A DNA stretch of 64,000 nucleotides from Bifidobacteriaceae bacterium (GCA_031281585.1 JAITFE010000020.1:1-64000); one strand, 5' to 3'. Shown: positions 27,825 through 37,066, counted from the first letter of the stretch. Numbers and translations: made by a program. Notes: generated from the letters alone by a model not told the origin.

Positions 27825-28681
27825 GGCTGCAGCACCTCTCGAAGGTTGTCGGCTATAAGGTTCACCGCGACGACCAGCGTCATGATCGCGATGGCCGGCG
27901 AAGCGACCGACCACCAGGCCGTTTGGATGAAGATTCGGTTCTGAGAAACGACCAAACCCCAGTCGGGCGAGGGCGGTTGCGGTCCCAGGCCAAGAAAGGA
28001 CAGACCGGCCGAGGCGAACACCGCGAAGCCGAGCCGGATGGTCGCCTCGACCACCAAGGTCGGCGCGACGTTCGGGAGCAACTCGCCGAAAAGAATCCGC
28101 CCAGTCGATTCCCCTTGGCTCTTGGCCGCCTCGACATACTGCTTGGAGGTCTCGACAAAGACCGCTGAACGGATCGTCCGGGCGATCATCGGGGCGGAGA
28201 AAAGGCCGATCGCGATGGTGATGGTTAGCGCGGAGCGGCCGAAGGCAGATGTGACCAGCAGGATGGCGATGATTCCGGGCACCGCGTGGAGGATGTCGAA
28301 GGACCGCATGAGGAGGTCGTCCACCAACCGGCGGAAGTACCCGGCGGCGAGGCCCATAGCCGATCCGACCAAGGAGGCGATCAGCGTGGCTGCGGGCGCG
28401 ACCGTCATAATCGGGCCGGCGCCGGCCAAAGTGCGCACCAGCACGTCCCGGCCCAGATTGTCAGTCCCGAGCAAGTGGCCCGGCCCCGGGGGTTGGTTGA
28501 CGGGGCCGGCCTGGCCGTAAGGGTCAAGGCCGCCAACGGCAACCACGACCGGCGCGAGGACCCAAAAGGCCACAACCGCCACGCTGAGGAGAAATGTCGG
28601 CCGGCGGACCAATTGGCCCAGCACATGGCTGCGGCGGGCGCGTTTGAATGCCGCCGCATTGGCCAGTTCGGTGGCGCTCAT
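27821..28681 (-). CDS. Opp/Dpp-type ABC permease, DppC-like
   Basis: 286-residue inner-membrane permease with about six TM helices. The N-terminus shows the DppC-type periplasmic segment ending in HLLGTDNLGRDVLVRTLAGA. The EAA loop that contacts the ATPase is EAAKSQGESTGRILFGELLPN, with the rest of the domain (GLSFLGLGPQPPSPDWGLVV) also standard. Stop and start overlap neighbours by 4 bp on each side. Pairs with the DppB-like protein. Specificity is not in this subunit. Confidence 0.92.
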   Translation of the reverse strand: MSATELANAAAFKRARRSHVLGQLVRRPTFLLSVAVVAFWVLAPVVVAVGGLDPYGQAGPVNQPPGPGHLLGTDNLGRDVLVRTLAGAGPIMTVAPAATLIASLVGSAMGLAAGYFRRLVDDLLMRSFDILHAVPGIIAILLVTSAFGRSALTITIAIGLFSAPMIARTIRSAVFVETSKQYVEAAKSQGESTGRILFGELLPNVAPTLVVEATIRLGFAVFASAGLSFLGLGPQPPSPDWGLVVSQNRIFIQTAWWSVASPAIAIMTLVVAVNLIADNLREVLQP

Positions 28682-29712
28682 CGGGCGCCGGCTTCCGAGA
28701 TGTCGATCCTGGGGTCAAGGGCCATGTAGATCAAGTCGGTGATCAGCAACAACACAATCGAGACAACGGCGGTGACCATCACTGCCGCCTCAAGCACAAA
28801 GATGTCTTTGCGGGTAACGGCGTTGGCCATGGCAAGGCCAATCCCCGGATAGGAGAACAGCGTCTCCACAATGGCGGCTCCCCCCACAAGGTAGGCGAGT
28901 TGGCTGCCCAGCACGGCCACCGAGGGGATGAGCGAGTTCCGGGCGACGTGGCCCGTCAGGATCCTCCAGCGCGGGAGGCCCTTGAGGACAGCGGTGCGGT
29001 AGAAGGCCGAGCCGAGGGTCTCAATGGTGCCGGATCGGACGATCCGGGCTACATAGCCCACCGAAGCGCTCGCCAGCGTGACCGCTGGGAGCGTCATCAC
29101 ATGCAGCCGCCCGAAGGCGCCGGCGTTGTCGGGGATTGCAGAATAGACCGGAAACCAACCCAAGAAGACGGCGAATATCACCAGCAGGACGGTGCCGAAG
29201 GCGAATTCGGGCGTCGAAGACAGGGAGACCAGGCCGATCGTGATTGTCCTATCTGAACGCCTGCCCTGACGAAAGGCCTGGAAGAGGCCGAAACCGAGCC
29301 CAAACACAACCACGAAGGCGAAGGCGAGCAGGCCGAGCAGGGCGGAATTGACGAGCCAGCCTCCCACCAGCGGTCGAACGGGGACGCCGTAGGTCAGCGA
29401 TGTCCCCCATTCGCCGCGCAAGAAGTCCCCCAACCAATCCAGATAACGTTCGAAGGAGGCCCCCGTCACTCCGTGCTGCTCTTTCCACAGCGCCACCTGG
29501 TCGTCGGTGGCGTATTGCCCCAACACGGCTCTGCCGGGATCGCCTGGCACCACTTGAACCAGCCAGAAGATGGCTGCCGAGACTATGAACAGGACGAGTG
29601 GAACCTGGATGAGCCGGCGGAAGATGATCCGCCCGATCGGCCGGCGTTTGACGGCCGCCAGTCGGGGCGAGGTGGTTCCGGCCCCGGCCAGTTCGTCCGT
29701 GAAGATTGACAT
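28678..29712 (-). CDS. Opp/Dpp-type ABC permease, DppB-like
   Basis: 344-residue permease. The first TM with FRRLIQVPLVLFIVSAAIFW and the PGDPGRAVLG motif are typical of DppB/OppB. The EAA-type loop is YRTAVLKGLPRWRILTGHVARN, near residue 220. A hydrophilic N-terminal extension of about 25 residues precedes TM1. It follows the binding-protein gene by 34 bp and overlaps the dppC-like gene by 4 bp. Together they form the inner-membrane pore of the importer. Confidence 0.92.
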   Translation of the reverse strand: MSIFTDELAGAGTTSPRLAAVKRRPIGRIIFRRLIQVPLVLFIVSAAIFWLVQVVPGDPGRAVLGQYATDDQVALWKEQHGVTGASFERYLDWLGDFLRGEWGTSLTYGVPVRPLVGGWLVNSALLGLLAFAFVVVFGLGFGLFQAFRQGRRSDRTITIGLVSLSSTPEFAFGTVLLVIFAVFLGWFPVYSAIPDNAGAFGRLHVMTLPAVTLASASVGYVARIVRSGTIETLGSAFYRTAVLKGLPRWRILTGHVARNSLIPSVAVLGSQLAYLVGGAAIVETLFSYPGIGLAMANAVTRKDIFVLEAAVMVTAVVSIVLLLITDLIYMALDPRIDISEAGAR

Positions 29713-29746
29713 GGGCGATCCGTGAATGGTCTGGACGCCAACGGTG

Positions 29747-31279
29747 TCAGTTTTCGATCCACAAGTCCGTGTAGCCGCCGTCCTCGGGCCAATGCACCTT
29801 GTTGTTTATGAAGGTTGTGTAGCCCCTGAATCCGGCGATCACCACCGGCACGTCGGTCCACTGGATTTTCGCCAATTCGTTGACGATCTCCTGGCGTTCG
29901 GCCGGATCGGTGGCCGCGTCGTACTGGTCAGACAATTGGTCAAGGCGCGGGTTCGAGTACTTGGATGCGTTCCAGCCCGACCCGGTGCGGTAGATCAGAT
30001 CGATGAATTGGGATGGGGTCGACCGCCCGGCCCAACCCGTCACGGTGACGGGAGCGCTCAGCCAGGGCGAGTCGGCGCCCTGGGCGAAGTACACGTCGTC
30101 GGCCAGAATTTCTACTTTGACGTCGAAACTGCCAGTCTGGTTCAACTGTTGCTGAATCAGCGTGGCCAGCGTTTCTTGAGAAGGGCTCGTGGTGATTGTG
30201 AACTCCACCACGTCATCTCCGACAAGTTCCTTGACCTTGGCCAAGTTCTGAGAGCGTTGTTCCAAACCGGTCGGCGTAGTTCCAAATAGGGGAGAGTAAA
30301 CGGTGTCGTTGCCCGGGTCGGCCTCGCCGCCCCAAGCCGTCTCGATGATGGCGTCGCGATCAAGCGCCCAAGCGACGGCTTGGCGCACCTTGACGTTGTC
30401 CAGCGGCGGCGTGTCGACCCGGAACGCGAGCGTCACTATTCCGGTCGACTGCCTGGTTGCGACTTGGTATTGCGACCGGTCCAGAGCGGAGGTCAGCGCG
30501 GCCGGCACCGGCTCGCCGAACAGTCCGTCGATCTCGCCGCTCTGAAGGGCCAGGACTTGCGCTTGCTGGTCCTTGAAGAATTTCAGGTCGATGCCGTCAA
30601 TGTAGATGTGCTCGGCGTTCCAGTAGTCGGGATTGCGGACCAGGGTGAGCCCCTGGCCGGGGTTGAACGCTTCGACCAGGAACGGTCCGGTGCCAACGTA
30701 GGACTGGCTCCAAGTGCCGATTTCATAATCGGCCGGCAGGATTTGGGTGTTGGAACCGGCGACCAGGTAGGGGAAGTCGGAGAATGGTTTGCTCAGTTGG
30801 AAGTCGACCGCGTCCTCGCCGTTGGTTTCGACGGAATGAAGGGCCGCGAGCGAGCCCTTGGCGGGCGACACCGAGTCTTCGGCGATCAGCCGCTCGAACG
30901 TGGCGACCACGTCGGCGGGGGTGAGGGCGGCCCCGTTGTTGAATTTCACGCCTTGCCGGATTTTGAAAGTCCACGTCAAGTTGTCGTCCGCGACCGACCA
31001 TTCAGTCGCCAGCAACGGCTGGACCTGGTAGTTCACGTCAATCCGCACCAGCTTCTCGGTGATCGCGTCGACAACCCCGGTCCCGCCCGGGCTTGAGACC
31101 GTCACCGGGTCGATTTCCGAACCCGGATCGGCGCTGGATTGCCGCAGCACGCCACCTGAGGTCGGAGAGCCGCTGGTGGTGGCGGGGGTCGTCTTCTCTT
31201 CGGTGCTGGAACAAGCCTGAAGCGCCAACCCCATGGAGACAACCGCCAAGATTGCGCTGGTCCTCCGGGAAATGCTCAT
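29747..31279 (-). CDS. Family 5 extracellular solute-binding lipoprotein
   Basis: 510 residues. The signal peptide ends in a lipobox LALQAC with Cys23 as lipidation site, followed by a Ser/Thr linker. The mature part is a cluster C binding protein: LVRIDVNYQVQPLLATEW, TWTFKIRQGVKFNNGAAL, VRQAVAWALDRDAII. It is the first gene of the nine-gene leftward operon and sets its substrate. Family 5 proteins bind peptides, nickel chelates, opines or amino-acid derivatives; the enzymes downstream suggest a histidine-derived betaine. The ATG has AAGGAG 8-9 nt upstream. Confidence 0.92.
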   Translation of the reverse strand: MSISRRTSAILAVVSMGLALQACSSTEEKTTPATTSGSPTSGGVLRQSSADPGSEIDPVTVSSPGGTGVVDAITEKLVRIDVNYQVQPLLATEWSVADDNLTWTFKIRQGVKFNNGAALTPADVVATFERLIAEDSVSPAKGSLAALHSVETNGEDAVDFQLSKPFSDFPYLVAGSNTQILPADYEIGTWSQSYVGTGPFLVEAFNPGQGLTLVRNPDYWNAEHIYIDGIDLKFFKDQQAQVLALQSGEIDGLFGEPVPAALTSALDRSQYQVATRQSTGIVTLAFRVDTPPLDNVKVRQAVAWALDRDAIIETAWGGEADPGNDTVYSPLFGTTPTGLEQRSQNLAKVKELVGDDVVEFTITTSPSQETLATLIQQQLNQTGSFDVKVEILADDVYFAQGADSPWLSAPVTVTGWAGRSTPSQFIDLIYRTGSGWNASKYSNPRLDQLSDQYDAATDPAERQEIVNELAKIQWTDVPVVIAGFRGYTTFINNKVHWPEDGGYTDLWIEN

Positions 31280-31601
31280 TATGTGGCTCCTTACAAAGTT
31301 GACGCTTAGTGGTCCGCCGATCGCCGGTGGTCTTGCCCAGAGGCAGGACTCAGAGGGTGGGCGGGGCTTGGCTTCGGTCGCCCGGCCACTTTAGCGGCGG
31401 CCTAGATATTCACGTCGAGAGAACCGAAAGGGAATCTCGCGGGCCGGGCAATTGTAACGATCGGTGCTGCGGCTCGGCCGCTGCGGCCGCCCCGCAGTTC
31501 AGCGTTCAAACAATTTGTAAAGGAGTGCCGCCTCCTTTTACGACTTACCGAATGGCGAGACCGCAAATGGGAAGGGGGCGGCATGCCCCTACGGTGGCTC
31601 C
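31280..31601. promoter_or_regulatory. Divergent intergenic region with an inverted repeat
   Basis: 321 bp separate the importer operon from the DUF427 genes. It must hold both promoters. GTAAAGGAG (31517-31525) and CTCCTTTTAC (31532-31541) form an imperfect inverted repeat with a 6-nt gap, a candidate operator or hairpin. The upstream 31425-31500 is G+C-rich with no recognised element. Confidence 0.4.
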
Positions 31602-33332
31602 ATGGCGGCAAACCAGACACTCGAAATTGAACGACTGGCAGAAGTCACGCGGGAAACCTTTAGGCCGCGACTGCGCGCATTTGTCGGAGACGAATTGATC
31701 GTGGAATCTGACTCGGCTTTGGTGGTTCGCGAGGAGGGCAAGGTCGTGCCGTTCTTCGCGGTGCCCGTCGAGGACCTGAGGGGCGGCCGGTTGAGGTCGG
31801 CCGACAGCCAAGTAGAAGTGGTGGCGCATCCCGGAGCGGACGCCCACTTCGATCTTGTGACCGCGGGAGTGCGGCGCGCGGCGGCCTGGTCCTACCCGGA
31901 GGGCGGCCTCGGCGGCTACGTCGGGCTGCGCTTTGACGCTTTTGACCGGTGGCTGGAGGAGGATCGCGAGGTCCGCGTGCATCCGCGCACGCTGTCGGGT
32001 CGGGTGGACGCCTTGCGGTCATCGCGCCACGTCGTGGTGCGCAGGGGGCAGACGGTGTTGGCCGACTCGTCCGCGCCGGTGGCGGTGTTTGAGGGAAGCC
32101 TGACCCGCTGGTATTTGCCACGGGACGGCGTCAGGCTGGACCTGCTGACGGAGGTCCCGCTGCAGACCGGCTGCCCGCACAAAGGCGTCGCCTCCTATCT
32201 CGCGCTGGTTGAGGATCCGGAGACGCCGATCGCTTGGTACTACCCGGAGCCGAATCCGGAAGTCGGGGCCATTGCCGGGCTGATCGCGTTCTTCGATGAA
32301 CTGGTCGACATCGAGGTCGACGGCCAGGCCAAAGAGCGGCCCGTGACCCAGTGGAGCTACGGGTTGCGCGACAACCTGAAGGGCGGCGGCTCGGGTCTGT
32401 TCCAGGGCACCGACTCGCCGAGCGACCATCCGGGGCAGACCGGTGGCGAACCGGCTCGCGCCTTGATCGTCGATCTTGATCAGTCCCAACCCGGCGCGCG
32501 CCTGCACCCGCCGAACGCGGAAGGGTTCACCATAGCGCCCAGCTTGAAACGCGTGCGCGGTTTGATCGGAAGCACTGTCGTGGTCGATTCGCGTTCGCCG
32601 GTGCTGGTCTGGGCGCCGGGCGCGGTGGTCCCCGCCTACGCCTTCCCGCGCGCCGACGTGCGCACTGATTTGCTGCGTCCAACCAAAGCCTCAGCGGCCG
32701 GGGGCGAAGCCGGCCAACGCTTTGACCTCGAACTGGAGGGCACCGTCTATCCGGGGCTGGTTTTCGAGTACCCGACTGCGGACCTGCGCGAGCATCTCGC
32801 ATTCGATTGGTTCCGCCGCACCAGCCCCGGCGTGGAGCACTGGTACGAGGAAGAGGAGGAGGTCTTCGTCCACCCGCGTAGCCCCTTCTCGCGGGTCGAC
32901 GCGATCCCGTCCTCCCGCCACGTCCAAGTCTTCTTGGACGGGGAGCGGATCGCGGACACCCGCAACCCGGTCCTGTTGTTCGAGGGCCGGTTGCCGACCC
33001 GCTACTACCTACCCCCCGAGGATGTTGACTTCTCCCGTTTGCGCGCCAGCGACCTCGGAACGGCTTGCCCCTACAAAGGCGCCGCCTCCTACTGGTCGGT
33101 TGAGACCGGCCGGGGCGTGTACCGAGACATCGTCTGGTCCTACCAGGAACCGCTGCCGGCCGTCGCCGCGATCGCGGGTCGGCTGGCCTTCTACAACGAG
33201 TTGGTCGACTTGGTGGTGGACCAAGTTCCCGTCGAGCGGCCTCACACCCACTTCAGCGCCGGCCTAGCGGGTCGGTTCGCCCCCCACGCCCCTCAAACGG
33301 GGCAATCCCAACCGCCTAGAGAAACCGCCTAA
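31602..33332 (+). CDS. Protein with four tandem DUF427 domains
   Basis: 576 residues. I count four DUF427-like units, at about 22-128, 130-245, 305-420 and 425-550. The odd units show WSYPE or VFEYP and DAFDRWLEED-like ends; the even units begin RVDALRSSRHVVV / RVDAIPSSRHVQVF and contain CPHKG or CPYKG and a WYYPEPNPEVGAIAG-like block. Residues about 250-300 are a linker. Most DUF427 proteins have one or two units. No signal peptide or TM. The second half is clearly similar to the next gene, so the pair arose by duplication. Function is unknown. Confidence 0.8.
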   Translation: MAANQTLEIERLAEVTRETFRPRLRAFVGDELIVESDSALVVREEGKVVPFFAVPVEDLRGGRLRSADSQVEVVAHPGADAHFDLVTAGVRRAAAWSYPEGGLGGYVGLRFDAFDRWLEEDREVRVHPRTLSGRVDALRSSRHVVVRRGQTVLADSSAPVAVFEGSLTRWYLPRDGVRLDLLTEVPLQTGCPHKGVASYLALVEDPETPIAWYYPEPNPEVGAIAGLIAFFDELVDIEVDGQAKERPVTQWSYGLRDNLKGGGSGLFQGTDSPSDHPGQTGGEPARALIVDLDQSQPGARLHPPNAEGFTIAPSLKRVRGLIGSTVVVDSRSPVLVWAPGAVVPAYAFPRADVRTDLLRPTKASAAGGEAGQRFDLELEGTVYPGLVFEYPTADLREHLAFDWFRRTSPGVEHWYEEEEEVFVHPRSPFSRVDAIPSSRHVQVFLDGERIADTRNPVLLFEGRLPTRYYLPPEDVDFSRLRASDLGTACPYKGAASYWSVETGRGVYRDIVWSYQEPLPAVAAIAGRLAFYNELVDLVVDQVPVERPHTHFSAGLAGRFAPHAPQTGQSQPPRETA

Positions 33333-33347
33333 AGAAGGAGTCTTGCG

Positions 33348-34202
33348 ATGTCCCCGACCTTGGTCGCCTCCGACCTGACAACCCCCGAACTTTCCCGCCG
33401 CCATCCCGTCCCGCCGGACCAGTTCACTTTTGAGCTGAGCGAACGCCACGTCCGAGGCGTCATCGGGGCGACCGCCGTGGTCGACTCCCACAACCCGTTG
33501 CTGGTCTGGGAGCCGGGGCGCGCCGTGCCTGGTTACGTCTTCGACCGTGGGGACGTGCGCACTGACCTTCTGCGTCCCAACACAGCGCACATCGTGGCAA
33601 AGCACGCGCGGGTCGGCCAACGTTACGACCTTGTGCTGGACGATGCCGTCTATCCAGGACTCGTCTTCGAATACGATGTCGACGGGTTGCGCGGCCGTTT
33701 GGCTTTCGAATGGTTCCGTCCCGGCACCGAAGCGAAGGGTGTGGAGCACTGGTATGAGGAGGACGAGGAGATCTTCGTCCACCCGCGCGACCCGTACAAG
33801 CGGATCGATCCCCTCGCGAGCTCACGCCACGTCGAGGTTTACCTCGACGGAATCAAGCTGGCGGACACCAGGCGGCCGGTGCTCCTTTTCGAGACGAGGT
33901 TGCCGATCCGCTACTACATCCCTCCCGAGGATGTGGACTTCTCCCATCTCATCGCAACCGACCTGGCGACGGCCTGTCCTTACAAGGGGAATGCGAACTA
34001 TTGGTCCGTGACCACCGATCGCGGGATTTACCACAACCTTGTGTGGTCTTACCAGGAGCCGATCAGGGCGTCGGCAAACATCGCCGGGCGCTTGGCGTTC
34101 TACAACGAGTTGGTCGACTTGGTGGTGGACGGGGTAGCCCTCGAGCGCCCCGAATCGGAATTCACCGGGTTGCTGGGCAAGGTCTTCCAACCGCACAGTT
34201 GA
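33348..34202 (+). CDS. Protein with two tandem DUF427 domains
   Basis: 284 residues. It parallels the second half of the preceding gene along its whole length: RGVIGATAVVDSHNPLLVW, VEHWYEEDEEIFVHPRDP, ASSRHVEVYLDG, RYYIPPEDVDFSHL, CPYKGNANYWSV, and AGRLAFYNELVDLVVDGV. A GAAGGAG sits a few bases before the ATG and the gap from the upstream stop is 15 bp, so the two are cotranscribed. The conserved Cys/His/Lys in CPYKG and the acidic WYEEDEE could be a functional site; no reaction is known for the family. Confidence 0.85.
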   Translation: MSPTLVASDLTTPELSRRHPVPPDQFTFELSERHVRGVIGATAVVDSHNPLLVWEPGRAVPGYVFDRGDVRTDLLRPNTAHIVAKHARVGQRYDLVLDDAVYPGLVFEYDVDGLRGRLAFEWFRPGTEAKGVEHWYEEDEEIFVHPRDPYKRIDPLASSRHVEVYLDGIKLADTRRPVLLFETRLPIRYYIPPEDVDFSHLIATDLATACPYKGNANYWSVTTDRGIYHNLVWSYQEPIRASANIAGRLAFYNELVDLVVDGVALERPESEFTGLLGKVFQPHS

Positions 34203-34233
34203 CGGCTCCGGCCCAACGGAGGTCACGGGCGCC

Positions 34234-34932
34234 TCACCGCCAGCGGCGGCCCTTGCTACCCCTTGTGAGCCACCAGGCGACCAGGCTGAACGCCGCAAGC
34301 GTGGCGGCGACCACGACGTGCGAGCTCCCGAAGGCCTGGTAGTTGGGCGCGCGCAGCCACAACAGTTGGCCAAGGGAGGTTTGAACCAAGACGACTGAGA
34401 TCCACAGCCCGGCCGCGAGAGCGACCCCCGCGATTTTGCCGAGGAGGCAAATCCCTATTCCGACGAGGGCCGTCAGCGCGACCGCCCCGGTGATCCAGTG
34501 GGCCAAAGCGAGGCCGGCCCCCGACTGGTCGGCCAACCGCTCCCCGTCGGACGCAAAGACGCGGTGGTAGAACGGCACCATTGAGCTTGGCACGTGGTTC
34601 AGCCACCACCAGGCCAGAGCGGACACGAGCGCCGGAATCAAGAGCCCGAGTCCCAAGGCCGCCGCCGCGTACCACCTCAGTTTGCCTGGGTCGAGCCTCT
34701 CCCAGGTGGGCATCTGCGGCGCGCACCAAATCAGCCAGACCACGGCCGCGGCCGCGGGCACGGCCTCCCAGTTGGACACGGTCACCACTTCCTCCGGCCC
34801 CAAGCCTTTGCTGATGTAGAGAGGGAACCACCAGGTCAACAAGACCCCGGCCACCCCGCCACCGGTCAGCGCCACGAACCGGAGTGGAGTGACGCCCCGC
34901 CCGCTCGCCCAGCGTGACAAGTCCTTGATCAC
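34234..34932 (-). CDS. Integral membrane protein of an ABC export operon
   Basis: 232 residues from the GTG whose GTGA overlaps the stop of the permease gene; frames extending further are shadows. About six hydrophobic segments: GGGVAGVLLTWWFPLYI, AVPAAAAVVWLIWC, AAALGLGLLIPALVSALAWW, ITGAVALTALVGIGICLL, ALAAGLWISVVLVQ, VVVAATLAAFSLVAWW. There are no recognised motifs. It is the third gene of an operon with an ABC ATPase and a larger membrane protein, so it is probably a transporter subunit. It converges on the DUF427 genes. Confidence 0.65.
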   Translation of the reverse strand: MIKDLSRWASGRGVTPLRFVALTGGGVAGVLLTWWFPLYISKGLGPEEVVTVSNWEAVPAAAAVVWLIWCAPQMPTWERLDPGKLRWYAAAALGLGLLIPALVSALAWWWLNHVPSSMVPFYHRVFASDGERLADQSGAGLALAHWITGAVALTALVGIGICLLGKIAGVALAAGLWISVVLVQTSLGQLLWLRAPNYQAFGSSHVVVAATLAAFSLVAWWLTRGSKGRRWR

Positions 34933-36278
34933 GGCATGTCCGAATCCGTGACAGCGCAGACGGCGAGGGCCGAACGGTGGGCTTTCACCCACCGGGCCAA
35001 ATCCGCGTCGGACAGCTGCTCCAGGCCGGTCGGGAGTGGGGAGTTCTCCCGGCGGCCGCTCACGCGGAACGCGATTTCGAGAGCCGCTGAGTACTCGTTC
35101 ATTTCCTCCTCGCTCGTTTCGCCCCCCGACTGGAACTGAGCCTCGAGGCATTCGGGCGAGTCGGCGCCGATGAGCCCCCGCGCGAGCTCGATTGCCACGT
35201 CCCTGCGGAAGCCTTCCCTCCCCTGGGGCAGGTCGGCCGGTGCGGCCACCGTCTGGCCAAAGGACGTGGCCTGGGCTTCGGTCGCCCTTGCTCCGTTGCC
35301 GAGCACCAAGACCGGCACCCCGTCCGGTCCGGCGAGCGCCAACGCCTTCTCCGCCAACGCTGTCAGCTCCGGCAGCGCGGCCGACGCCTCCACGTTGACG
35401 CAGGCCGTCGAACCGCCCCCTCCCACCGGCGCGCAGACCACCGGGGCGTCCGGGTCCGGTCGCACAACCCCCGCCTGGAGCGCGGTCAGCCCGCCGGCCG
35501 CGCCGAGGGGAACCGCCAGGAGTAGAAGGGCGGCCAGCGAACTGGGACTGAACGCCGGCGTCCACCGCCGCAGCCATAGGGCGGCGACCGCCGCGGCCGC
35601 CCCGGCGCCCAGCAGAAACAGGAGCGCCCGGGGGACGGAAACGGACGCGGGCAGTTCCCAGCCCTCAGGGGGGAGCCCGTTTAGCCGCCAGGGCGCGGCG
35701 ATCAGCCAGGGCACCCCCCGGTGGTCCGGCCCGCCCGTGCTCACGGCGCCCGGAAGAATGGCCGCCGCGCCCAACGCGACGGCGCCGGCCGCCACACCCC
35801 ACAGGGAGTTGAACAGGGTAGCGGCCGCCAGCCCGACCGGCGCCCAGACCATCAGGGCGGCGGCGTCCGCGGCGACCGCGAGCAGATCGGGCGAGCCGCC
35901 GGTCGCGGTCAAGGCGAGCCGGACCGCAAGGGGCACGATGCCGACCGCGTACGCCACCAGCCCGGCGCACCAGCAAACCGCCATCACCCGGGCGACGCGC
36001 CTGGCGACGGGCCGGCCCGCGGTGGGCGGCCCCGCCACGTTGGCGGGCGCGAACAAGAGGTGGCACGCGCCGCCGAGCGCCAGCGAACCGAGGGCGAGCA
36101 GGACCGTCGTCTCGCGGGCGTTGACGTCGAACTGGCTCCACGTCATCGGAACCCACGACTTCCCAATCACACCGCTGGCCAGCACGGTGCAGGCTACGCC
36201 GCCGGCCAGGTAGGCCGCGACCCATCCGGCGGGCACGGGGAAACAGGCGCGCCGGAAGGCCGACGCCAGGCGGGTCAC
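34929..36278 (-). CDS. ABC transporter membrane subunit, unusual
   Basis: 449 residues from the GTG at 36278, which overlaps the ATPase stop (GTGA). Hydrophobic segments fill residues 15-270, among them GWVAAYLAGGVACTVLASG, TTVLLALGSLALGGACHLL and GLAAATLFNSLWGVAAGAVALG, with another near 255-270. The last 170 residues are mostly soluble, with two Cys (APVGGGGSTACVNVEA) and a final part (CLEAQFQSGGETSEEEM). No family recognised. Context says a permease partner of the preceding ATPase, of the ABC-2-like export class. Confidence 0.65.
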   Translation of the reverse strand: MTRLASAFRRACFPVPAGWVAAYLAGGVACTVLASGVIGKSWVPMTWSQFDVNARETTVLLALGSLALGGACHLLFAPANVAGPPTAGRPVARRVARVMAVCWCAGLVAYAVGIVPLAVRLALTATGGSPDLLAVAADAAALMVWAPVGLAAATLFNSLWGVAAGAVALGAAAILPGAVSTGGPDHRGVPWLIAAPWRLNGLPPEGWELPASVSVPRALLFLLGAGAAAAVAALWLRRWTPAFSPSSLAALLLLAVPLGAAGGLTALQAGVVRPDPDAPVVCAPVGGGGSTACVNVEASAALPELTALAEKALALAGPDGVPVLVLGNGARATEAQATSFGQTVAAPADLPQGREGFRRDVAIELARGLIGADSPECLEAQFQSGGETSEEEMNEYSAALEIAFRVSGRRENSPLPTGLEQLSDADLARWVKAHRSALAVCAVTDSDMP

Positions 36279-37066
36279 GCTTCCCCCTCTTCGCGGGCGC
36301 GGGCGCTCACCACGCCGTAGGAGACCTCCAACGGCGACGCGAACCGGCCGGCCGCGCGTTCGGAGGAGCGGCCGACCACTTCGAATTCGTCGAGCGTGCC
36401 GGAAAAGCGAATCCGCCCTCCGGCCAGCACGGCGACGTTTGAGGCGATCATCGCCAGGTCGTCGACCATGTGCGTCGACATGAGCACCGGCGCGGTCCGC
36501 GCCACGGATTCCAGGTAGCGCCGGGTCGCCACGCGCTGATCGGGGTCCAGGCCCACGGTGGGCTCGTCCAGCAACAGCACGGCGGGCCGGTGGGCTATCG
36601 CGCAGGCGATCCCCAACCGCTGGCGCATCCCGCCGGAGAGGGCGCGGGCGCGGTCTTTGGCGCGGTCGGCCAGCCCGACCACCGCCAGGGCGTCGGCGGC
36701 GGCCGCCGCGCAACCCGACTCCGGGACGCCGTGCGCCCAGGCCGCGTAGGCGACGTTGTCCGCCGCGGACGACATGCCCATGACTTCGAACCGCTGCGGC
36801 AGGAAACCCAGCGCCTTCCGGGCCGCTTTCAGGCCCTCGGCCGTGGCGGTGTCGTGGCCGGCCACAACGATTTGCCCGGCCGCCGGCTTCTGGACCGTCG
36901 CCAACAGGTTCAGCAGCGTGGTCTTGCCCGCGCCGTTGGGGCCCAGCAGGCCGGTCACCCCTCCCGACAAGCGCAGCGACAGGTCCGAAAACACTTTCCG
37001 CTTGCCGTAGGCGAAACTCACGCCGTCAACGAATGTGCTGCCTGTGTCCTTGGCGGGGGGCGTCAC
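36275..37066 (-). CDS. ABC transporter ATP-binding protein
   Basis: 263 residues from the GTG at 37066, preceded by GGAGGAG; an in-frame TTG lies at 37081. Walker A GLLGPNGAGKTT, Q-loop FLPQRFE, signature ALSGGMRQRLGIA, Walker B VLLLDEPTVGLDP, and the H-loop MSTHMVDD. The type matches CcmA-like subunits of ABC-2 exporters. Operon order is ATPase, permease, membrane protein, each joined by GTGA overlaps. The cargo is not known. The gene lies head-on to the tRNA and pdtaR. Confidence 0.9.
   Translation of the reverse strand: MTPPAKDTGSTFVDGVSFAYGKRKVFSDLSLRLSGGVTGLLGPNGAGKTTLLNLLATVQKPAAGQIVVAGHDTATAEGLKAARKALGFLPQRFEVMGMSSAADNVAYAAWAHGVPESGCAAAAADALAVVGLADRAKDRARALSGGMRQRLGIACAIAHRPAVLLLDEPTVGLDPDQRVATRRYLESVARTAPVLMSTHMVDDLAMIASNVAVLAGGRIRFSGTLDEFEVVGRSSERAAGRFASPLEVSYGVVSARAREEGEA

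Noticed and set aside
34933-35577. A long N-terminal region for the 232-residue membrane protein
   Set aside because: It lies out of frame over the permease gene and has a low-complexity Gly/Arg composition; the GTGA overlap gives a better start at 34932.
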